From the NCBI RefSeq assembly GCF_035083965.1, contig NC_089725.1, positions 29,211,925 to 29,275,924 of the forward strand: DNA of 64,000 nucleotides. Direction: 5' to 3'. The position numbers were made by a program, and so were the translations under genes. Below are positions 57,242 to 64,000 of this stretch, piece after piece. The notes below the pieces were generated by a model, which saw only the letters and a list, made by a program, of their open reading frames with translations, searched no databases and was not told the DNA's origin. This stretch comes from Branchiostoma lanceolatum. Its lineage: Eukaryota; Chordata; Leptocardii; Amphioxiformes; Branchiostomatidae. Position 1 is the stretch's first letter. The number at the start of each line of letters is the position of its first letter.

Positions 57242-60060
57242 GATTTATCAAAACATCTACTTGTATTTTTTTTGCATTGAAGGAAATATGAAGTTAAGAT
57301 TATGATTAAACTTTCACGAATACTACACGTACTATCTATTGCAAACATTTTGCAAAAGTTGGTCGAGTCTGCGTGGGGACTTTCGCAAATTTGGAACAGG
57401 CAGATTGGTCATTGGCTGTGCGCAAGACTTTTCCTGAAGTATGAAATATAACTGCTCTTTAACGTGTACTTAAAGCAATATTCAACAGTGCGTAGACAGC
57501 TGAAGCCCAGGGCGCCAAGGACGCTGACAGCTAATAGCAGTTTTCCGTGGTATCATCGTTTGCTTTAAGTCGCATTCTCTTACTGTTATTTCTTCTGACG
57601 CAAATGCTGCGTAAAGGGGTGAAGTATTTCTCCGGAAGGGTGTGTCCACCAGTATGGACAATACAGCTATGCAGGTCACATTCCACTGGGCTTATCATAA
57701 TTGGCTCGGCTTTAGAATGTTGGAGCCGACATCATTGTTACTATTAAACGAGACAAAATCTACGAAGCGCGCATACAAATGTAACGTTATTTATATGGAA
57801 TAGATGTTTGGCGCCAGTAGTCTCTCTATGGTCCTCTATCATTCCGACTTGCAATTTCTCTGAGGACTGTGAAAATTAGACCGTCCGAAGGCTTCTGCCA
57901 AAAAAATGGTAAAATATATGGGTAGAAATTGCACGGTTCAATGTTTCGTTTTTCTTCGGCTTTCGTTTTTTTGTGTGTTCCTGTTCCGTCGACTGCTCCA
58001 CGGTCAGTTCTATGGCCCTTGTATGACCTTGTATATGGTAAATCCAAAGGAGAAATAGAAAGCGGGGTTTGCTAGGATAAGTCAGACTTTAAAACGACTG
58101 ATATCTAAAGATTAAGTCACGCCATGTCATCCTATACAACTGGTCTTTCCAGGTAAGATACACATCTCTCTGATTAGCGTCCCGCGAGCCTTGGGCCTGT
58201 CCCACAGTCCCGGCTGCACTGACTGATATTGGCGCCCAAACCGGTCATCAGCATATGAATGAGCGGCCTCCATTGGCTGAAGGGTTAGTTTACTAAATAA
58301 AGGCAAGGGAACAACACCCACTTCCTTAAAATTCTCCGCGTGTACAGTCACACTGAACCGGCAGGGAGGTTTTTCACGATTATTTCCGTGACCTTACGGA
58401 CGGTTTGGTTTACGATCGACGTTCCGACGTGACCTGACGTGACCCCGAGACGTCCAACCAACGTGCGCACACCTGTGACAGTGACGCTGACGGTAAGTCG
58501 TCCAAGAATTTCGCCCGGAGTTGCCGACCTTTTGGGCGTGGCGGGGGCGCTATGTCGTGAGCCTGTCTTAGTCTTGAATGATTCATTTTAGAGTAAGGTG
58601 CACACGAAGGAATGTAGACGGCTGTATGTAACAGCGCAGAAGGCACGATTAGGAGTAATAGTCATTGATGTACACATGTAGGATTACGCTCTTAGGTGCG
58701 ACGTGGCGTGACTCTATGACCATGGGATCAGCCTGGGGAAACATATGTAGGGAAAACATGTGAAATGTTTCGGTATTTGCCTCGTTGTCTCGGGCTGGCG
58801 ATACTACTCCTCAACTGTCGATCGAATCAAATTCCAAGGAGGTTATAACCTCCTTGCAACTTCTAACAGCATGGCGAGGATTCTACCGGTGATGGTGCCA
58901 GTGAAAGCTAGCTACTCGGAGCCAATTTTTGATTGTCAGCGACATGTTTCCGGAATCCATGTTTTTTGGGGGGGATGTTTACTGAACACCACTTAGCGGG
59001 GATTAGAGGAAGGAGTAAATCTGATGGTTTGATGACGTCTCTTAAGTACTTAATTGACTCTTAAAAAGGTAAGGAAGATAACGTTGATTGCTATCTTCTT
59101 GTTGATTACGGAAACAAGGGGTAAAGTAAGAGTTATGTTATCTTGATTGCAGCAAAATGTTCTAGGCTTGCTCTGACCTTGCTCTGACTTCGGAGGGGAG
59201 ATTCGCAAAGCTAGCCCAGGTCTGCTTTAATAGCTTGCTTTATGAGCAATTCTTTATGCAAGGAGAATCACGTCGTCACAGCCTTCATTTTCAGCAAACA
59301 AGTTTTGTTGATCCGCCTCTCTAAACTGTTTGCATTTAAGGTAGATACAACTGCTGCAGCTCTCGCAAAGTAGACCTTCATTGCAACAGGGCTCTAGTCT
59401 AGGCAAGCAAAATTAGGATTGCTCACTAGATCTAACCACCAGGTATAAAAGTTGTGAAGATCAGTAATTGAGACGAGCCCTCCCGCCGGGAACCTGCACA
59501 AGATAGACGCGGGGGCGTGGGGTAACTGAAGTCTGGGGGAATGACGTCATGGAAGGTTTAGGGACACTCGAGTTTAAAGCTGCAAATCACCGGAAACTGG
59601 GACGTGACTTCGGCGGGCACACAGCACAGTCGAAACTGCACAAGAATCAGGGGATCGAGAAAATCAAGTCTAAATGGACAGGTGGCCACCATATACAGCG
59701 CTTTAATGCGTGTGTCCATCGGGAAAAACTATTTGTGGTACCCCAATAGTTTCCAATGACTCGATTCATTTGAGTGCATTACCTTCTTGTAAGTTTTGCT
59801 AAGGGGTTACCAATAAAAAGTGGTCACATTGGCCAAGTGGTCTTTCTGTAGATGTGGTCATGTTTGACTGTACATGAAATGTTGATGAACACAATGGAAA
59901 TGTTGCGATCTACTAAAGTTACGACTTGAGACAAAAGCCGGCCTTGGTTGGGGTAAAACGTCAACATGACACCGTACAGGTGAACAAAGAGAGACACGGG
60001 TCACTAAGCGGAGACATGATAGGCATTACACACCACACGTACGCAGGGAGCCGTCAGACA
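57242..60060. other. Intergenic stretch, no clear gene
   Basis: Between TATDN3 and the membrane microprotein. A GC-rich segment ending GACGCTGACG|GTAAGT at about 58494 might be a 5'UTR exon of the downstream plus-strand gene. A small palindrome AAGGAGGTTATAACCTCCTT sits at about 58838. Otherwise nothing supportable. Confidence 0.35.
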
Positions 60061-60072
60061 TTACCACTTATG

Positions 60073-60279
60073 CTAAGGTCACATTTCCAAACCGGGGCCC
60101 GGCCGGGCTGTTTGCGTAGATAAAAATGAAACAATTCATGTCAAATATATATAATTTTTTTATACAGATGGTGATCATGATCAATTTTTGCAACTTTCTG
60201 TGTTTTGTTGTCTTTTATATTATACTTGTCATTCACGAAAACTGCCCGACCGGGCCCCGCGTTGGGAATTGTGACCCAG
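60073..60279. mobile_element. GC-tipped hairpin MITE, family M3 (copy 2)
   Basis: CTAAGGTCACATTTCCAAAC plus CGGGGCCCGGCCGGGC faces GCCCGACCGGGCCCCG and GTGACCCAG. AT-rich centre. Same family as 700-900. Confidence 0.65.
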
Positions 60280-60889
60280 GTATAAACTCATCGTCTATTA
60301 CACCGCGGCCGGTCTCGGAAAATGGGCTAAATTTCTATCCGTTGAAGACTCCACATGCGTGCCTAGTGTAGCTTGTTCAAAGTCATCTCATCGCAATCCT
60401 TAAACTGAATGAATGAGTGTATGAATGAAATCAATGAATGAATAAAATAACGAATTAATGCATGGATTGGTAAATGGCCATTTTTTTTTTCTGCTGAGCT
60501 AAACTTTGCCTTCTCTGGTAAGCTAACTTTTCTGTCAATCTGTTTTATTTCTAGTATTATCTAGTACTAGCCCACAAAGGAGTGTAGTACATGCTTAACT
60601 GTACTACTATTCTGAAGTTCATGGCCAAGTTTCCATAGATCACTTCGTGGTTGAAAAAAGCCATTCTTTTGCCGGAGAATCTAAAGGCCATTTTCGTTTC
60701 AATAAATGTATAGACTAGAAATAAGGTTGGCTGCAAAGCCAAAAAGTTCGGACAATATTGGCCTACGAGAGCAATATACTGTCGCTCTTGTTGCATACTT
60801 GCTTTTAAAACAATTGTTGTTTTTTTTACGTTCACAGGATCTAGTTTATTTTCCCCTGACGTGCACGTGAGTGGATCCCGTTCGACGCC

Positions 60890-61792
60890 ATGGCAGCTAG
60901 TTGCGGATGGCTTTGGTCCATTATGTGGATCATCCTGCTGGTGATTATAGGCTGGCCGCTGGGGCTGCTCTGCGCCGTGCTCTACGTCTTTATATCCCCA
61001 TTCCAGGTAGGAACGCCAATTTTTCTCAGGCCTAAGAAAAAGTATACTGTAAATGCATGTTCGCGGTTTTCGCGGCGACCGTTTCACCACGAACTTAAAA
61101 CCACCGCGAACATTTTTGTCCAATGCTGTAGCAGCACATGACTAAAGCGCTGCCGCAAACTTAAAACAACCGCAAACACTCCATTTTCGCCTTAGCGCGA
61201 GATAAAAACCACGCGAATTTAAATGCATGTACAGTATTGTTTTTTTCCTTCAGTTTACCAGACCTACCCTAGCAAAAACTTACCGACCCCAGTAGAATTG
61301 TTTTACAAAGGACAGGAAATTTTCGATCTGACATCTGAATGATGTAAACGTTGTAGAATCGTTTTCCAACAGAACTGATTGTTCGTCAATCCTATAGGGA
61401 TATACCGTTAATTGTGTTGGATAAGAAGTGTTGTAGGAAGTTGGGCGTTTGTTCCAACAGACAGAAACTGTGACCGAGACGGGGGGAGATACAGGCATTC
61501 TGCGTCATTCTTCCCGATGAAGGCTGGAGTGTCACCAGCAATTTTGTCTCTGTTGGAACCAAAAAATAAGTTTCCTGTATTGTGAAACAATCGTATCTAA
61601 TTGCTTTTGCTGAGGCTCGACTCTAGAAAATAATTTGAAAAAAATCAATTTCCCATTAATCATTTCCCCTTCCCCCACCAGGCCTGTTGCTCGTGCGGAG
61701 GGTGCTCGGAGTTCATCAGTCTACTGAACAGAGGCGTGAACCTGCCGCTCACGTGCGCCAAGAACATGGTCACGCAGTCCCCGCCCTGCTAG
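60890..61792 (+). CDS. Conserved-looking membrane microprotein (75 aa)
   Basis: Two exons, 60890-61006 and 61682-61792, joined in phase 0. Residues 7-38 form one or two membrane helices (WLWSIMWIILLVIIGWPLG, LLCAVLYVFISPFQ). The C-terminal half is Cys-rich and probably soluble or membrane-apposed (ACCSCGGCSEFISLLNRGVN, LPLTCAKNMVTQSPPC). Gly-Trp-Pro inside the helix, the Cys cluster and the LTCAKNM block resemble small uncharacterised animal proteins I have seen in invertebrate sets; no function is known to me. An acceptor (TTCACAG) lies about 50 bp upstream of the ATG, implying a 5'UTR exon. The 3'UTR contains two M1 hairpins. AATAAA at 62780-62785. Confidence 0.75.
61047..61245. mobile_element. 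M2 element in microprotein intron
   Basis: TACTGTAAATGCATGTTCGC and TGCATGTACAGTA ends. Inner TTTCGCGGCGACCGTTTCAC and AACTTAAAACCACCGCGAAC, then a second inverted block AACTTAAAACAACCGC. This copy shows the full four-block order of the family. Confidence 0.75.
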
Positions 61793-61820
61793 CAACGTCA
61801 AGTCCACACTTCCAGCTCAC

Positions 61821-61962
61821 TAGTCTCCAAGCAGATGTTGGGAAAAGGATCGTAGCGCTTTCTGAACCCCTTCTGTGTTCATACACGATCTATTGCTGTC
61901 TCAGGACTTATTAGGCACAGAAACCGTTGCGATCTTTCACTCCAAGATCTGCTTGGAGATTA
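61821..61962. mobile_element. M1 hairpin MITE in microprotein 3'UTR
   Basis: TAGTCTCCAAGCAGATGTTG and complement TAATCTCCAAGCAGATCTTG. The inner arms GAAAAGGATCGTAGCG and CGTTGCGATCTTTC pair loosely. Starts 28 bp after the stop codon. No clear target duplication. Confidence 0.65.
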
Positions 61963-62458
61963 CAGTACATCATGGCCCTTGTTGAGTCGTACTGGTTAAA
62001 TTTCTGTGTAGAATATGAAGCTAACTGTGATGTACCACCCATTCTACAATTTATCGTGATGAATCCACTTTTTATTTTTATGATACAAATGAGGTTGGAA
62101 AAGTAGATAAATGCCTTTTTTCTGGCAAATACATTGAAACAGTGCTCTACATGTCTTACACGGTTCAGCAGTTGTCTGAGAGTGAATTGTTAGAAAAGTG
62201 CTCAGTTAGCTAGCTAGCTAGATCGGTCCATGCCATTTGTCAAGTCAAAGAGAGTTCCTACTATATACATGTACTAGTATTGCACACTAGATAATTGAAC
62301 AAGGTTTACATGTATGGTGCTACACATGTAGTTATGGAAATGTTGGGACCAAATCAAAGTCTACTGTGAAGATATTAATAGGTGGGAACTTTGTTTTAGC
62401 ATATCCAGCAGCTTTTCCTCTGAATCGTGTTCTTGCCTTGGGCAAGAGTATGGGGGTC

Positions 62459-62634
62459 TGATCTCCAAGAAGATGTAGGGTCCAACTCAGTGTTCTATGC
62501 GTTTTGGTGGAATTTAGTACATTCTTGTAGTGGTGTACCTCTCACTCTTTGCCTTCTACAGGGGGGGGGGGGGGGAAGAGAACAAGACCAATAACATGTG
62601 CAACTGACCTGGACCCTACATCTGCTTGGTGACA
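62459..62634. mobile_element. Second M1-like hairpin in the same 3'UTR
   Basis: ATCTCCAAGAAGATGTAGGG and GTCACCAAGCAGATGTAGGG (complement of the right end) with GTCCAACTCAG/CTGACCTGGAC beneath. It is interrupted by a 14-nt G run at about 62560-62573. Confidence 0.55.
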
Positions 62635-62779
62635 TCTACCAATATAGGAAATGTACTGTATTGAAATGTGTGCAACATGAGCCCCATATTGGAGCAATGT
62701 GTACTAAACTGGAATGATTCTCATTTTGTCATCCAAGTTTAAGTTAAAAGGCATCTTTGTCATAAATTCTAACGAACGA

Positions 62780-62785
62780 AATAAA
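62780..62785 (+). terminator. Poly(A) signal of membrane microprotein
   Basis: AATAAAG 40 nt from the oppositely oriented AATAAA (62820-62825) of the minus-strand gene, so the two transcripts converge tail to tail. Confidence 0.5.
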
Positions 62786-62819
62786 GAAAGATACTGAAGC
62801 CCATAGTGTTTTTTAGTCT

Positions 62820-62825
62820 TTATTA
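62820..62825 (-). terminator. Poly(A) signal of minus-strand gene at right edge
   Basis: Complement reads AATAAAGACT. It would give the 63616-63700 exon a 3'UTR of about 790 nt. Confidence 0.4.
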
Positions 62826-63615
62826 TAAACACTACGATATATTTACATTTCACAAAGGGAGAGACAGTATAATTGCCAAGCCCTTTGCAGGACTACGAAG
62901 TATATAAAAAAGATAGCAACAGTAAAAGGTAGGATGAGAGAAAAAGACAATTTGAAATTAAATATTATCATGTTCTAAAACTAACATCTCTGACAGAGAG
63001 ATGATAAGACAGTTGTACTATGAGCACAATAAATTGTAGATTCATTCAAAAACTAGTTTCCTTTATCCTCTAAGAAAACAAACGTTAGAAAACAGCTGCC
63101 AATAAAATGTTCTAGATTACAATTTGTACACCTACATACTAATTATAGAAATTATGATCAGAATATCCCCTTTTTCCTCTCTTCAAGGACTTTCTAGAAT
63201 TATGAAATATTTGCGTATTTCAAGTCTGAAAACTAGTAAAGCGTAGTATACCACACACTACACACATAAGTTCCAAATACCAATCATCAGTTAGTTGCTG
63301 CATAAATCCTGCAAATCTAGCAGAGTGACTTGACTTGACTAGCAGAGTATCGGCTCCTATATAATCATTGAGCCTTGTGATGAAGCAGAAGAGAAAGAAG
63401 ACGATAATCGAGAACACTATACATGATGATGCGGGACAAACAATGTTACAACAGTCATGTGCACGAGTGCATGTGATGCATGTGAAGTTTTTTGCCATAC
63501 ATGTACTTACATTGCAAAAGCTACAGGCTGAACATTATTTTCAAAATTTCTTGTTTTCCGTCAAAGCTTATCTAAAGTAAAGAGAACAAATTCTACAACT
63601 ATTGTATTTCACGTC

Positions 63616-63700
63616 TTAGCATTCAATCCCTCTTCTGGCCAGCATGCGACTGTCCTTGGCTTTTCCTCTGTTCTCCTGCATCTTCTTACGCCTGTCGTCC
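63616..63700 (-). CDS. Last coding exon of an unidentified gene
   Basis: Acceptor (TTTCCTCAG) then 28 codons: DDRRKKMQENRGKAKDSRML, ARRGIEC, stop. The tail is basic and helical, as in nucleolar or ribosome-associated proteins. The upstream exons lie beyond the right edge, and I cannot name the family. Confidence 0.55.
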
Positions 63701-64000
63701 CTGAGGAAAGGAAAGGTGTTTGTGAGACACTGTACAATGTATAATATTTTGTATAATGTATATACTAGTCTTTTATCACATTCTAGTGCAAAGGATTGTA
63801 AACTACATCACAGTACATGTGTGTTATTTACGATCCTTTGTCATGACAACTCAATAACATATAAAGACCATTCAATCGATAAAATTTTTGTATGAAGAAC
63901 ATAAGAACCACTACAATGATCCATCAAAACTGCAATCTAACAGGTCAATATTGCAGCACATCAGGTAAAACTTTAACTATACATAGTTGTGAAGATGTAT

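Noticed and set aside
1-64000. CRISPR arrays, operons, bacterial promoters or prophage
   Set aside because: Introns, SINEs, poly(A) signals and MITEs show a eukaryotic nuclear segment; no regularly spaced direct repeats with unique spacers were seen.

Overview
The window reads as a chromosomal segment of a cephalochordate (amphioxus, Branchiostoma-like). Intron-rich genes match chordate orthologues. Introns are short with GT-AG ends. The spaces between genes are packed with small palindromic DNA transposons (MITEs), tRNA-derived SINEs, a Penelope-like retroelement and minisatellites, as is typical of amphioxus. The species cannot be named from sequence alone.

Layout. 2.1-6.5 kb (-): 5' part of a GPR143/OA1-type receptor, with a 169-bp tandem repeat over its start exon. 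8.6-9.3 kb: minisatellite built from a MITE end. 9.5-10.5 kb (+): doubtful small secreted or coiled-coil ORF. 11.8-15.8 kb (+): secreted selenoprotein glutathione peroxidase (GPX3-like) with an in-frame TGA and a candidate SECIS. 16.1-16.9 kb: tandem satellite. 18.2-21.8 kb (+): leucine-rich-repeat transmembrane protein. 22.5-29.5 kb (-): TRMT2B, 13 exons. 31.1-32.8 kb (-): intronless BTB-BACK-Kelch protein. 33.3-33.7 kb: hAT-type MITE. 35.4-36.4 kb (+): decayed ISL2EU/Harbinger-like transposase. 37.1-39.9 kb (-): COA8. 40.2-43.8 kb (+): Lys/Ser-rich nuclear-type protein. 46.5-49.1 kb (-): NSL1-like kinetochore subunit. 49.3-57.0 kb (+): TATDN3, whose first intron holds a Penelope-like element that is itself split by a Mutator-like MITE. 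60.9-62.8 kb (+): 75-aa membrane microprotein. 63.6 kb (-): last exon of an unidentified gene running off the right edge.

Themes. There are two compact head-to-head pairs: NSL1/TATDN3 (236 bp between start codons, the same divergent arrangement I recall from human) and COA8/SR-like gene (369 bp). TRMT2B and COA8 both serve mitochondrial expression or respiration; the peroxidase is secreted; NSL1 is a kinetochore part.

The most notable non-genic signal is a family of hairpin MITEs with the terminus TAxTCTCCAAGCAGATCT. They carry 9-bp target duplications that can be read directly, but their stem sequences differ from copy to copy. They sit in introns, 3'UTRs and a 5'UTR intron of most genes here. 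Several are hosts for, or nested inside, other elements.

Exon boundaries were set by hand from GT/AG sites and reading-frame phase. Each complete multi-exon model closes in frame with no internal stop except the peroxidase Sec codon. Family assignments rest on remembered protein families, not on database searches.
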